Positions 15,911-25,151 of a stretch of DNA of 64,000 nucleotides are shown here, piece after piece. The translations under genes and the position numbers were made by a program. The stretch comes from Xanthobacteraceae bacterium (GTDB lineage Bacteria; Pseudomonadota; Alphaproteobacteria; Rhizobiales; Xanthobacteraceae). The notes below the pieces were generated by a model. It was not told the DNA's origin and made no database searches. It saw only the letters and a program-made list of their open reading frames with translations. How positions within the stretch are numbered: the stretch's first letter is position 1; every line of letters begins with the position of its first letter. The stretch lies in contig JALHRD010000017.1 of the NCBI GenBank assembly GCA_022841625.1, forward strand, positions 19,652 to 83,651, given 5' to 3'.

Positions 15911-17680
15911 TTGTTGCAGCGCCTGACCAGCAGCCGCCAGCCGCTCAACGCCACGCTCACCGCAGCCATGGCCGACAGCAAACGCGCGTTCTGGGGCGTG
16001 GCGCTGTTCTCGGCCATCGTCAACATTCTGGTGATGGCCGGCCCAATTTATATGCTCCAGGTCTACGACCGGGTGCTGGCGAGCCGCAGCGTCCCAACGC
16101 TCGTTGCACTCACCATTTTCCTGGTGGGCGCCTTTGCGTTCCAGGGCTTCCTCGATCTGATCCGATCGCGCATTGTCGTGCGCGCGGCGGCCCTGATTGA
16201 TCAGCGGATGGGCGAACCCGTGCACCGCGCGGTGATCGCGCTGGGGGCTTCGAGCGGCAACGCGGCGGAAGCACACCAGCCGGTCCGCGATCTCGATCAA
16301 ATTCGCGCATTCATGACCAGCACCGGCCCAACCGCCATCTTGGACCTGCCGTGGATCCCGTTCTTTTTGGCGATTTGCTACTTGATCCATCCCTGGATCG
16401 GCTACCTGTCATTGGCGGGCGCCATCGTACTGGTCGGGCTTACAATTCAAACCGAGCGCGCCAGCCGCGGGTTCGCACGCTCAGTCAGCGAAAGCGGCAG
16501 CTTGCGCTCGGCCATGGCCGAAGCCGGCCGTCGCAACGTCGCCTCGACTGTAGCGATGGGAATGAGAGGGGCGCTCGCCAGCCGGTGGGCAGTAGTCAAC
16601 GATCGTCACGTCGACGCCATCGGCCAATCAAGCGACGTGGTCAATTCCTACGGCAGTATCACCAAGGTGATGCGACTGCTCATGCAATCGGCGATACTTG
16701 GCCTGGGCGCGTATTTAGTGATCCGGCAAGAAATGACACCCGGCGCCATGATTGCGGCCTCCATCATGATGGGACGAGCCCTCGCTCCGATCGAGGTAGC
16801 GATTGGAAATTGGCGAGGGTTTATGGCTGCGCGCGACAGCGTCCAGCGGCTCTCAGCGATCTTATCGAGGCTGCCTGCGGAGCGTGGCATAACCGACCTT
16901 CCGAAACCGAAGGAAGATCTTACCGTCGAAGCCGTGACTGTCGCCGCCCCCGGGGCTACCAGCGCAATCCTAACCAACATCAACTTCCGCCTCACCGCCG
17001 GCGAAGTGCTCGGCGTCATCGGCCCCAACGGATCCGGAAAGAGCTCATTGGCGCGCGTCATCATGGGAATCTGGCCGGCAGCTCGCGGCAGCATCCGCCT
17101 CGATGGCGCCGCACTGAATCAATGGGAGCCCGATACGCTCGGGCGACATCTCGGCTTCATGGCACAGATGGTCGAACTATTTCCGGGCACCGTCGCCGAG
17201 AACATCGCGCGGATGGCGCCCGAGCCTGATAGCGCCGAAGTGCTTCGCGCCGCACAGGCCGCCGGAGCGCACGACATGATCCTGCGGCTCGCGGGCGGGT
17301 ACGATACCTCAATCGGCGATGGCGGCAGCGGGCTGTCGGTTGGACAGCAGCAGCGGATTGCGATGGCACGCGCGCTCTACGGCAACCCCTTCCTGGTGTT
17401 GCTCGACGAACCCAGCGCTAATCTTGACGGCGAAGGCGAAGCCGCACTGCAAGGTGTCGTGAGCCAATTGAAAGCCCGACGTGCGATTACCATTCTCATT
17501 GTGCATCGACGCTCGTCATTATCGCTGTGCGACAAAGTTCTGGTACTGCTCAACGGACAACAGCGCGACTTCGGCCCACGTGACGAAGTCTTGCGACGGA
17601 TGGCCGGGCCGGCAATTGTTCCGGCGCCCAGCGTCAATCTCAAAGTGGTCGGCGATCAGGCGAAAGATGACCGCTCATGA
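15911..17680 (+). CDS. Type I secretion ABC transporter (permease and ATPase), PrtD-like
   Basis: A fused inner-membrane exporter of 589 residues. The membrane half opens with the PrtD-type sequence GPIYMLQVYDRVLASRS at about 43-59 and spans to about 300. The ATPase half has Walker A GPNGSGKSS at about 373, signature LSVGQQQR at about 474, Walker B LVLLDEPSANLD at about 495 and the H-loop IVHR. The start is TTG 15911. There is no C39 peptidase domain, so it fits exporters of RTX proteins with uncleaved C-terminal signals. The HlyD-like adaptor follows with a 4-bp overlap. The outer-membrane TolC/PrtF partner is not in the window. The serralysin gene at the left edge is a natural candidate substrate. 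Confidence 0.92.
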   Translation: MLQRLTSSRQPLNATLTAAMADSKRAFWGVALFSAIVNILVMAGPIYMLQVYDRVLASRSVPTLVALTIFLVGAFAFQGFLDLIRSRIVVRAAALIDQRMGEPVHRAVIALGASSGNAAEAHQPVRDLDQIRAFMTSTGPTAILDLPWIPFFLAICYLIHPWIGYLSLAGAIVLVGLTIQTERASRGFARSVSESGSLRSAMAEAGRRNVASTVAMGMRGALASRWAVVNDRHVDAIGQSSDVVNSYGSITKVMRLLMQSAILGLGAYLVIRQEMTPGAMIAASIMMGRALAPIEVAIGNWRGFMAARDSVQRLSAILSRLPAERGITDLPKPKEDLTVEAVTVAAPGATSAILTNINFRLTAGEVLGVIGPNGSGKSSLARVIMGIWPAARGSIRLDGAALNQWEPDTLGRHLGFMAQMVELFPGTVAENIARMAPEPDSAEVLRAAQAAGAHDMILRLAGGYDTSIGDGGSGLSVGQQQRIAMARALYGNPFLVLLDEPSANLDGEGEAALQGVVSQLKARRAITILIVHRRSSLSLCDKVLVLLNGQQRDFGPRDEVLRRMAGPAIVPAPSVNLKVVGDQAKDDRS

Positions 17681-18993
17681 GCGCCCGGAGCGAACTACAC
17701 GGCAAAATCAGCCAGCTCAATCGCATCGGTCTCGCGACGGTTGCTATATTGGTGTTCGTCATCGGTGGCTGGGCGGCGCTCGCGCAACTGGCGGGTGCCG
17801 TGATCGCATCCGGATTCGTTGTTGTCGAATCGAACGTCAAGAAGGTGCAGCATCCCAACGGCGGCATTGTTGGACAGATATTCGTCAAGGAAGGTAGCGC
17901 CGTCGAAGACGGCCAGATCGTACTCAAGCTCGACGACACCGTGCCGCGCGCCAATCTCGGCGTTGTCCGTTCGCAGCTCGACGAATTGCTGGCGCGCCAA
18001 TCGCGGCTGATAGCCGAGCGTGACGGCGCGGACACAATATCTTTTCCCGAAGACTTAACCACACGCGACGGTGAATCCCAGGTAGCGACCGCCATCGCCG
18101 GCGAGCGGAGGCTATTCGAATCCCGCCGCCAATCGCGCACCGGACAACGCGGGCTGCTACAGGAACGCGTTGCCCAAACTACCGAAGAGGTTCGCGGCCT
18201 GTCTTCGCAGCGCAAGGCGAAGGAAAACGAAATTAGCTTAATCGCCCAGGAATTAAAGGGCGTCAGTGAGCTGTTTGCAAAAAATCTGGTCAGTATCGTT
18301 CGATTTATGGCGCTGCAACGTGACCAGGCAAAGCTTGAGGGGGAGCACGGCCAACTTGGCGCCGACATCGCCCGGGCGCGCGGACGCATCAGCGAAATCG
18401 AGCTTCAAATCATCCAGCTCGAAAAGGACTTCAGCACCGAGGTTCTAAAAGAGCTTCGGGAGGCCGAAGGTCGCATCTCCGAGCTTAAGGAGCGAATGAT
18501 CGCCGCGCTCGATCAACTCCGGCGAATTGACATCCGTGCGCCCCAGAGCGGCACTGTGCATCAACTCATCGCGCATACAGTCGGCGGCGTCATTGGCGCA
18601 GGTGAGGCGATTATGCTGATCGTCCCACAACAGGATCAACTTGTCGTGGAGGCCCGCGTGGCGCCCGCCGATATCGACCAGATCGTTCTCGGCGCTCCGG
18701 TCCAAGTTCGCATCATGGCCGGGAACCAACGGACCACCCCGGTTATCGAAGGTAAGGTCGTCCACATCTCTGCCGACCTGACGCGGGAGACCGGGAGCGG
18801 TGGACAACCAGGGCAGATGTACTTCCAGACTCGCGTCTCGATCTCCGAAGAATCACTCAAGAGCCTCGGTGATCTGCGACTTGTGCCAGGCATGCCCGCC
18901 GAAGCCCTGATTGAGACTGGCATGCGCACACCGCTGGGGTTCCTTCTGAAGCCCTTACAGGAACAACTCTCCCGAACGTTCCGCGAGCGCTAA
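17677..18993 (+). CDS. Type I secretion membrane-fusion protein, HlyD/PrtE-like
   Basis: A periplasmic adaptor of 438 residues with a single N-terminal membrane helix (about 20-42). QHPNGGIVGQIFVKEGSAV is the first half of the biotinyl-lipoyl domain. A long coiled-coil region rich in Glu/Lys/Gln (about 85-275) follows. IRAPQSGTVHQLIAHTVGGV is the second lipoyl half and is the standard PrtE/HlyD signature. It connects the ABC exporter to an outer-membrane channel. Its ATG overlaps the stop of the exporter gene, so the pair is co-translated. Confidence 0.93.
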   Translation: MSARSELHGKISQLNRIGLATVAILVFVIGGWAALAQLAGAVIASGFVVVESNVKKVQHPNGGIVGQIFVKEGSAVEDGQIVLKLDDTVPRANLGVVRSQLDELLARQSRLIAERDGADTISFPEDLTTRDGESQVATAIAGERRLFESRRQSRTGQRGLLQERVAQTTEEVRGLSSQRKAKENEISLIAQELKGVSELFAKNLVSIVRFMALQRDQAKLEGEHGQLGADIARARGRISEIELQIIQLEKDFSTEVLKELREAEGRISELKERMIAALDQLRRIDIRAPQSGTVHQLIAHTVGGVIGAGEAIMLIVPQQDQLVVEARVAPADIDQIVLGAPVQVRIMAGNQRTTPVIEGKVVHISADLTRETGSGGQPGQMYFQTRVSISEESLKSLGDLRLVPGMPAEALIETGMRTPLGFLLKPLQEQLSRTFRER

Positions 18994-19225
18994 AGACACA
19001 CCCAGCCATCGCCAATGGCAAGCGACATTGGCAAGCGCTCAAACCGCTCCCGCTGCTGATCTAATCCGCCAGCCATTCCATGCGACGGCATGGGTCGCCC
19101 GGCTTGCAATGCGCGCCTGCTCGATCCATCTTATCGATCCGTCTTGGCTTGCTGGTGCACAGCCCCTCGTCCTTTGTTGCCAATTTCCAACTTCAAACGA
19201 ACTTGTCGAATCCTCGGAGGAACGG

Positions 19226-20371
19226 TTGCAAGGAAGCGACCTCACGCGCATCAGATCAGATGATGCAGTGGATGCCAGCGCCAAGCCAGCGCCTGACCTT
19301 GCCATTGTTGTGCCGACATTCAACGAGCGCGAGAACGTTCCGGAGCTGATCGAGCGCCTGCGCACTCTTCTTGTAGGCCAGACTTGGGAGGCAATCTTCG
19401 TCGACGACGACTCGCCCGACGGCACAGCGGCGCTGCTCCGCCAGATCGGCGAAAGCGACCAACGGATCCGGTGCATTCGCAGAATTGGTCGACGCGGGCT
19501 CGCCGGCGCCTGCCTTGAAGGCATGCTCGCAACACAGGCCAAATATATTGCGGTCATAGACGCCGACCTACAGCACGATGAAAACCTGCTGCTCCCCATG
19601 CTCAAACGCATGCGACAAGGCGACGTCGATCTTGTCGTAGCCAGCCGCTATCTCCCCGACGGCTCGGCTGTCGCCCTCGGCCATACCCGCGCACGCGCAA
19701 GCATGCTCGCAAACCGGATCGCGCGCATGGCTACCGGCGTCCGCCTCAGCGATCCAATGAGCGGATACTTCATGATTCGGCGGGCGATCCTTGAGGATAT
19801 TGCCTCTTCGCTGACGTCAGACGGATTCAAGATTTTGTTCGACATCGTCGCAACCGCTCGCGACCGACTGAAAGTTGCAGAATTGCCGTTTGTTTTCCGC
19901 TCTCGGCTTCAGGGTGAGAGTAAGCTCGATGTCCGAGTTATTGTGGACTATGTCGCGCTGGTCGTATCGAAACTCACCGGCGATCGGATCTCATTTCGAT
20001 TTCTGTTGTTCTGTCTCGTCGGCCTCACCGGCGTCGGCATTCACATGGCGATCCTCCAAGTGGCGATCGCCTATACTGCGTTACAATTCGCAATAGCACA
20101 AACCGTCGCGACCGTCGGCGCGATCGCCTGGAATTTTTCGCTGAATAACGTACTGACCTATCGCGATCAGCGCCTTTTGGGCTGGGCGTTCTTGGCCGGG
20201 CTGCTGCGTTTCCAGATCATTTGCGGCATCGGCGCAATTTCCAATGTCGGAATCGCAAGTATGTTGTATGGCTACGAAACAGGCTGGTGGCTTGCAGGCC
20301 TAACCGGAGCGTTGATGGGGGCAGTTTGGAACTATATGGCGAGTGCCGTTTGGGTCTGGCGGATGCGCTGA
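19226..20371 (+). CDS. GT2 dolichol-phosphate-mannose-synthase-like protein fused to a GtrA domain
   Basis: A fusion of about 381 residues. The catalytic half starts AIVVPTFNERENVPELIERL, then IFVDDDSPDGT, and VIDADLQHDE gives the DxD metal site; this is the DPM1 type. From about residue 255, FLLFCLVGLTGVGIHMAIL begins a four-helix GtrA-like membrane domain with WNFSLNNVLTYRD, a GtrA hallmark. Such proteins load a sugar onto undecaprenyl phosphate and assist its transfer across the membrane. The start is TTG 19226 with an ideal GGAGG five bases upstream, preferred over in-frame 19028. The GT39 gene downstream is a likely user of the lipid-linked sugar. Confidence 0.88.
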   Translation: MQGSDLTRIRSDDAVDASAKPAPDLAIVVPTFNERENVPELIERLRTLLVGQTWEAIFVDDDSPDGTAALLRQIGESDQRIRCIRRIGRRGLAGACLEGMLATQAKYIAVIDADLQHDENLLLPMLKRMRQGDVDLVVASRYLPDGSAVALGHTRARASMLANRIARMATGVRLSDPMSGYFMIRRAILEDIASSLTSDGFKILFDIVATARDRLKVAELPFVFRSRLQGESKLDVRVIVDYVALVVSKLTGDRISFRFLLFCLVGLTGVGIHMAILQVAIAYTALQFAIAQTVATVGAIAWNFSLNNVLTYRDQRLLGWAFLAGLLRFQIICGIGAISNVGIASMLYGYETGWWLAGLTGALMGAVWNYMASAVWVWRMR

Positions 20372-20417
20372 AACGGGATCGCGGTTTACGATTGCCAGTC
20401 GGAGTTCATTTTATCTG

Positions 20418-21893
20418 ATGTCAATATTGCAGAAATATTCGATCGATTCCAGCGGCGTCATTCAGCCCGGGAACCGCACGACTGCGTACATTATCGCTAT
20501 TGGCGCACTGATCGGCATTCGCTTTGTCGCCGCAGCGTTTCTCCCGCTCTATTTCGGCGATGAGCCCTATTATTGGCTGTGGTCGCAGAATCTGAGCTGG
20601 GGCTACTTCGACCACCCGCCCGCCATCGCGTTTTTGATCCGGTCCGGGACGATCCTGTTTGGCGATACGGAATTTGGCGTCCGCTTTTTCGGCCTCCTGT
20701 TGTCGATACCCGCCACCATGTGTGTGTGGCGCACCGGAACGCTGCTGCTCGGCGGCACGGAACATGGCGCGCGAGCCGCCCTGATCTTCAATCTCACCTT
20801 AATGGTTCATGCCGTCACTTTCATGGTGACACCGGATGCGCCAGTGCTGGTTTGCTGCGCGGCTTTGCTTTGGGCGGTCGCGGAAGCCGAAACCAGCAAG
20901 AACGGCCGTTGGTGGCTCATGGCCGGACTGTTTGCCGGGCTTGGGTTGCTCTCAAAATATACCATCCTGTTCGTCGGTGCCGGCGTGTTCCTGTGGCTCC
21001 TGCTCACGGTCAGCGGCCGAAACTGGTTGACAACATGCTGGCCATGGATCGGCGGCACGATTGCGCTCATTGTGTTTTCGCCCAACTTGATTTGGAACCT
21101 CAATCAAGATTTCGGGGCGCTGGGCTTTCAATTTAGCCGCCTTTTATTTAGCGGCCGCGGCCGCTGGTACTACTTGCCACAGCTTATCGGCGAGCAATTT
21201 CTGTTGGCCTCGCCCTTCATCTTGGCCCTCGCACTAATGGGCCTCTGGCACATCACCGTCTCTAAAGATCAGCGCCGTCTTCTCATCGCTATGCAGATAT
21301 GGCCCTTCATCATTTTTGCCCTCACCTATGTTTTCGTCGACCGGATCCACCGAAACTGGAGCGACGTCGTCTATCCCGCGCTGGCACTTGCAGCCGCCGA
21401 TGCTTTCCGAAATCGGTTAGGGCCCAGTTTGGTTCGTAAGATCGCCGCACCCACAGCACTGTCCATCCTTGTCATCGTCTATGTGCAAATGTTGTTTCAT
21501 GTTGTTTCGCTCGCCCCGCACGACCCCCTCGACCATCACCTCGCATCGACCACGCGGCAACGAACCTTGCCAATTCAAAAGGCGATCGCCGACGCCAACG
21601 CGCGGGGTGTCCTAACGACTGACTTTCCGGTGACATCCTGGCTCCGATTTTATCTGCGACCACAGCCTCCAATCATCATGGTCGCGGATGACTTTCGCTT
21701 TCCATCAGCACCTCGCGCCACGGCGGAGCATCTCGACGGCACGCTGATCTATGTCGCAATAAAAGACGACATGCTCTATGTGCTGCGCAAGGGTTTCTCC
21801 AAGATTGAACGCGTGACGGACCTGCCACCAACCCCGTTCCTCATTTATCGTGTTAGCGGTTTCAAGGGCCTGCCATATGGCCGCTTACCCTGA
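20418..21893 (+). CDS. ArnT-like GT39 glycosyltransferase
   Basis: An integral membrane protein of 491 residues of the GT39/PMT (4-amino-4-deoxy-L-arabinose transferase-like) family. The first periplasmic loop contains the acidic pair in GDEPYYWLWSQNLSWGYFDH with HPPAIAFLIR (about 43-72), as in ArnT. About ten further hydrophobic segments follow. These enzymes take a sugar from a polyprenyl phosphate and attach it to lipid A or other glycans in the periplasm. ATG 20418 is chosen; 20343 would overlap the preceding GT2-GtrA gene. The 3' end overlaps the next gene by 17 bases. Confidence 0.87.
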   Translation: MSILQKYSIDSSGVIQPGNRTTAYIIAIGALIGIRFVAAAFLPLYFGDEPYYWLWSQNLSWGYFDHPPAIAFLIRSGTILFGDTEFGVRFFGLLLSIPATMCVWRTGTLLLGGTEHGARAALIFNLTLMVHAVTFMVTPDAPVLVCCAALLWAVAEAETSKNGRWWLMAGLFAGLGLLSKYTILFVGAGVFLWLLLTVSGRNWLTTCWPWIGGTIALIVFSPNLIWNLNQDFGALGFQFSRLLFSGRGRWYYLPQLIGEQFLLASPFILALALMGLWHITVSKDQRRLLIAMQIWPFIIFALTYVFVDRIHRNWSDVVYPALALAAADAFRNRLGPSLVRKIAAPTALSILVIVYVQMLFHVVSLAPHDPLDHHLASTTRQRTLPIQKAIADANARGVLTTDFPVTSWLRFYLRPQPPIIMVADDFRFPSAPRATAEHLDGTLIYVAIKDDMLYVLRKGFSKIERVTDLPPTPFLIYRVSGFKGLPYGRLP

Positions 21894-22908
21894 TACGATC
21901 CTGTGGGCGGTCTACGCTGGCGTTTCCATCCTTGCGGGCACGCTCTGCACCACTATTTTGATCGTGCTGCTACCCTGGTTCCGCTCCCACGCACTCGCCC
22001 GGCCGGTCGACCGATCGTCGCATCGCGAACCAACGCCCCAGGGCGGTGGTCTTGGCGTCGTCTTATCGACAATTCTCGCGGCATGGTTGGGTGTAATCGT
22101 CGTCGGAATCCCGCAAGACGCCGTTGCGCAGCTTTCGACATTGGCTGCGGCCGCATTGATCCTCACCCTGATCGGATTGGCCGACGACATTTACGGCCTG
22201 TCGCCTGTGCCACGCCTGCTGGCGCAGTGCCTGGCAGTGGGCTTGGTTGTCGCCGCACTGCCAACCGAGATGCGCCTGGTGTCAGCATTACCGATTTGGC
22301 TTGAGCGCCCCGGCCTCGTGCTCGGCTGGGTCTGGTTTGTAAATCTTGTCAACTTCATGGATGGGATTGATTGGATGACGGTTGCCGAAACCGTCCCAAT
22401 TACTGGGGCCATCGCAGTGCTCGGTCTCTCTGGAACGATTGCGGTTCCTGCAACGCTGATCGCACTGGCATTGCTTGGCGCGATCCTCGGCTTTGCACCG
22501 TTCAATAAGCCAGTGGCCCGGCTGTTTCTCGGCGACGTCGGCAGCCTCCCCATTGGGCTCATTCTGGGCTGGTTACTACTGCTGCTCGCATTGAACGGAC
22601 AGTTCGCAGCCGCTTTCCTGCTTCCTTTATATTACCTTGCCGACGCGACCATCACGCTTGCGCTTCGAATCCATCGGCGCGAGCCGATATTTCAAGCTCA
22701 CCGCAGCCATTTCTATCAACGCGCGGTCGCTGGCGGACTGTCGGTGTCCCAGGTCATTGCACGCGTCTTGGCGACCAATCTCGTTCTCGTGGCGCTCGCG
22801 CTGATCTCAAATGCCGCCGACAACCTGCTCATCTCGTTGCTATGCATAATTGGCGGCGGCGGGCTTGTCGGGTGCCTTCTCAAGCACTTCGCAATCGTCC
22901 GACGCTAG
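21877..22908 (+). CDS. WecA/MraY-like polyprenyl-phosphate sugar-1-phosphate transferase
   Basis: A GT4 family membrane enzyme of about 343 residues that transfers a sugar-1-phosphate from UDP-sugar to undecaprenyl phosphate, starting a lipid-linked glycan. Motifs in order are PTPQGGGLGVV, the Asp pair LADDIYGLSP, NFMDGIDW, FLGDVGSLPIG and the His-rich loop HRSHFYQR. About ten membrane helices are predicted by eye. The start ATG 21877 has AAGGG upstream and lies inside the end of the GT39 gene. Its 3' end overlaps the convergent dehydratase gene by 69 bases. Confidence 0.9.
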   Translation: MAAYPDTILWAVYAGVSILAGTLCTTILIVLLPWFRSHALARPVDRSSHREPTPQGGGLGVVLSTILAAWLGVIVVGIPQDAVAQLSTLAAAALILTLIGLADDIYGLSPVPRLLAQCLAVGLVVAALPTEMRLVSALPIWLERPGLVLGWVWFVNLVNFMDGIDWMTVAETVPITGAIAVLGLSGTIAVPATLIALALLGAILGFAPFNKPVARLFLGDVGSLPIGLILGWLLLLLALNGQFAAAFLLPLYYLADATITLALRIHRREPIFQAHRSHFYQRAVAGGLSVSQVIARVLATNLVLVALALISNAADNLLISLLCIIGGGGLVGCLLKHFAIVRR

Positions 22909-24822
22909 CTGGCATCCAATCCCCGCGCTGCGAAAGTCGGGGATTGATTGGCGCAACACCTGGAAGGTTGCGGCCTGATCGTCGTTCTCAAGTCCGCGAT
23001 CAAGTGCCGCCAGCCAATCACGCATTGCCGCGATGGCTGGCGTGATCGGGCGGACCGCCATGATCCCCTCAATGCCAATCTCGGACCGCGGCTCGTCGCG
23101 CGCAAACAAAAGTTCATTCAGACGCTCACCCCGCCTGACGCCTGTAAACGTTATGTCAACGTCGTGGCCCGGCTCCAATCCCGACAGAACAATCATACGC
23201 TCGGCCAGATCCACAATCCGGACCGGTTGTCCCATGTTGAGAAGGTAGACTGCGGAATTCGGCCGTTGCGTTTTGAGCGAGTGAATTGCAGCCGTCACAA
23301 CCAGGTCGCACGCTTCCCGAATTGTCATGAAATACCGCACCATATCCGGATGCGTGACCGTTACCGGTCCGCCCGCTTCAATCTGCGCTTTGAACTTCGG
23401 CACCACCGATCCATTTGAAGCGAGCACGTTTCCGAACCGCACTGAGATCAGACGGGTCCGGCGCGCAATACTTTGCCCCAACAGGTCACTATCGATCGCC
23501 TGGCAATACATTTCCGCGAAACGCTTGGTCGCGCCCAGCACCGATACCGGCTCAATCGCTTTGTCCGTCGATATCATGACCATCGCCGCGGCACGAGCAG
23601 CGACGGAAGCGTCCGCGACATTGACCGACCCAAAAATATTAGTTTTTATTCCCTCATCCCAATTCTGCTCAACCAACGGAACGTGCTTAAGAGCGGCGGC
23701 ATGAAAAACGATATCCGGTTTGAACTCACCAATTAGACGAAATATTCGCAATCGATCGCGCACATCGGCAATACGCCCCTCCACGATTGCCTCGCCGGAA
23801 TCGGCTGTCAGCGATTCCAAAACGGCATGTAAGGCCGGCTCTGAGTTTTCGATCACCAAGAGACGTTTGGCGCCAAAATTCTTAATGCGACGGCAAATCT
23901 CCGCGCCGATCGAACCTCCACCGCCAGTAACAATCACCGATTTTCCAAAGAGAAACTGCTTAAGTCGCTCGTAGTCGATATTGACGCTGGGGCGCAGCAA
24001 CAGATCCTCAACATTGACGGGAGCGAGACGCAATGCCTCACCACCTTCCTCAAGCGAAGGCAGACGTTGCGTGGTCAAACCAAGTTGCCGCGCTTTGATC
24101 AAAATTCTTTCTGGATGCGCCTGCGGATCAAGCGCGTCCGGCGTCAAGATCAGTCGAGATATCGGTTGGCCCCGATCCGCCGCCTCGCGCACAACACGCT
24201 CGATATCTTCAGGCCTTCCCAACACCGGAAGTCCGCGCATCGACTGCCCGTCGTCGGCGGTGGAGCTGGATAATATCCCAATCGGCCAAATTTTCTTGAC
24301 GACGCCACTTTCAACGGCACGAACCAAGACTTCCGCATCCGCCGCTCTGCCCACGACCAGAACGGGAATGGCATCGGCAGCCATCGCCGCGCGCCGCGTG
24401 CGCGAATAGCGAAAATAGCGATACGCAATACGAGGCCCCCCGAGCAGAAACATTTGGAGGAGCCAATAGATGACAATAGTCAGCTTGCCGAAGAAGAAGA
24501 CGCCGCGGAAGTTGGGCGCCACCAGAACATAGTCGATAACCACAAGGGTAAGCGCCAAGACCGTGCTGGCGCCAAGGATGTTGGCGATATCCGGAAGGGA
24601 GGCGAACCGCCACTTCGAGCGATAGAGTCGAAAGCGCTGGTACACAAATCCGGCAAAGATCAGGAACCCCGGAAGAAAAAGGACCAGCCCGTCAATGCGC
24701 TCCAGGAGACCTTCGGTTTCAAATCGCAGCAAAAACGCCGCGACTATCGCCAGCGCGGTCATAAAAATGTCGTGCAAGATCGTGAGGATTTGGCGCGACG
24801 GAAGATGAGGCGTTTGCCACAT
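22840..24822 (-). CDS. Membrane-anchored nucleotide-sugar 4,6-dehydratase, WbpM/FlaA1/CapD type
   Basis: A protein of about 660 residues. The N-terminal part has about four membrane helices (residues 10-110) and a CoA-binding-like Rossmann region (about 160-270). The catalytic SDR domain begins with the NAD motif VIVTGGGGSIGAEI at about 297. MISTDKAIEPVSVLGATKR follows as the active-site and coenzyme segment. Relatives convert UDP-GlcNAc to a 4-keto-6-deoxy sugar, the precursor of QuiNAc, FucNAc or diamino sugars. That product could feed the DegT aminotransferases at 7766-10002. The start ATG 24822 has GGGA upstream; a longer form from 24876 is possible. Confidence 0.92.
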   Translation of the reverse strand: MWQTPHLPSRQILTILHDIFMTALAIVAAFLLRFETEGLLERIDGLVLFLPGFLIFAGFVYQRFRLYRSKWRFASLPDIANILGASTVLALTLVVIDYVLVAPNFRGVFFFGKLTIVIYWLLQMFLLGGPRIAYRYFRYSRTRRAAMAADAIPVLVVGRAADAEVLVRAVESGVVKKIWPIGILSSSTADDGQSMRGLPVLGRPEDIERVVREAADRGQPISRLILTPDALDPQAHPERILIKARQLGLTTQRLPSLEEGGEALRLAPVNVEDLLLRPSVNIDYERLKQFLFGKSVIVTGGGGSIGAEICRRIKNFGAKRLLVIENSEPALHAVLESLTADSGEAIVEGRIADVRDRLRIFRLIGEFKPDIVFHAAALKHVPLVEQNWDEGIKTNIFGSVNVADASVAARAAAMVMISTDKAIEPVSVLGATKRFAEMYCQAIDSDLLGQSIARRTRLISVRFGNVLASNGSVVPKFKAQIEAGGPVTVTHPDMVRYFMTIREACDLVVTAAIHSLKTQRPNSAVYLLNMGQPVRIVDLAERMIVLSGLEPGHDVDITFTGVRRGERLNELLFARDEPRSEIGIEGIMAVRPITPAIAAMRDWLAALDRGLENDDQAATFQVLRQSIPDFRSAGIGCQLASDDCEVLEKAPDKPAAANYA

Positions 24823-25151
24823 TGCCAATTCCCATTGACGAGCACGGCGCCACCGGGTTGCGGCGACTGCCGGCATCCCGATTTCTGAGCAAGAATTCCT
24901 TGAAAGCAGGCGAGTGCGAAGTAATTAATAACGAAAATTTACCGAGCACGCCACCGGCACGAACCTGTTGCACGTCGATTGTCGCCCTTGATCCGCCGCC
25001 TCCACGCGGATCATGCTTTCTAAAATATCACAATGATTTCAATCTATTAGACAAGCACACGGACATCCTCAGGATTGCTCTGCCTTGACAAGCGCGCGCA
25101 ATTCTCCATTGCCTGCGTAGCATTTATGGACCTGCAGGACTTCGACCGCTC
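24823..25151. promoter_or_regulatory. Divergent promoter region with an 8-bp inverted repeat
   Basis: No gene is seen in these 329 bases between the leftward dehydratase and rightward ugd. Two A+T-rich patches (about 24920-24945 and 25018-25060) could hold promoters. Between them TGATCCGC (24989-24996) and GCGGATCA (25006-25013) form a perfect inverted repeat with a 9-base spacer, suitable as an operator. The repeat lacks a T tract, so it is unlikely to be a terminator. Confidence 0.45.

Noticed and set aside
16351-17229. 292-residue frame inside the secretion ATPase gene
   Set aside because: Its translation is dominated by Arg, Ser and His with no pattern, while the overlapping frame has all ABC motifs.
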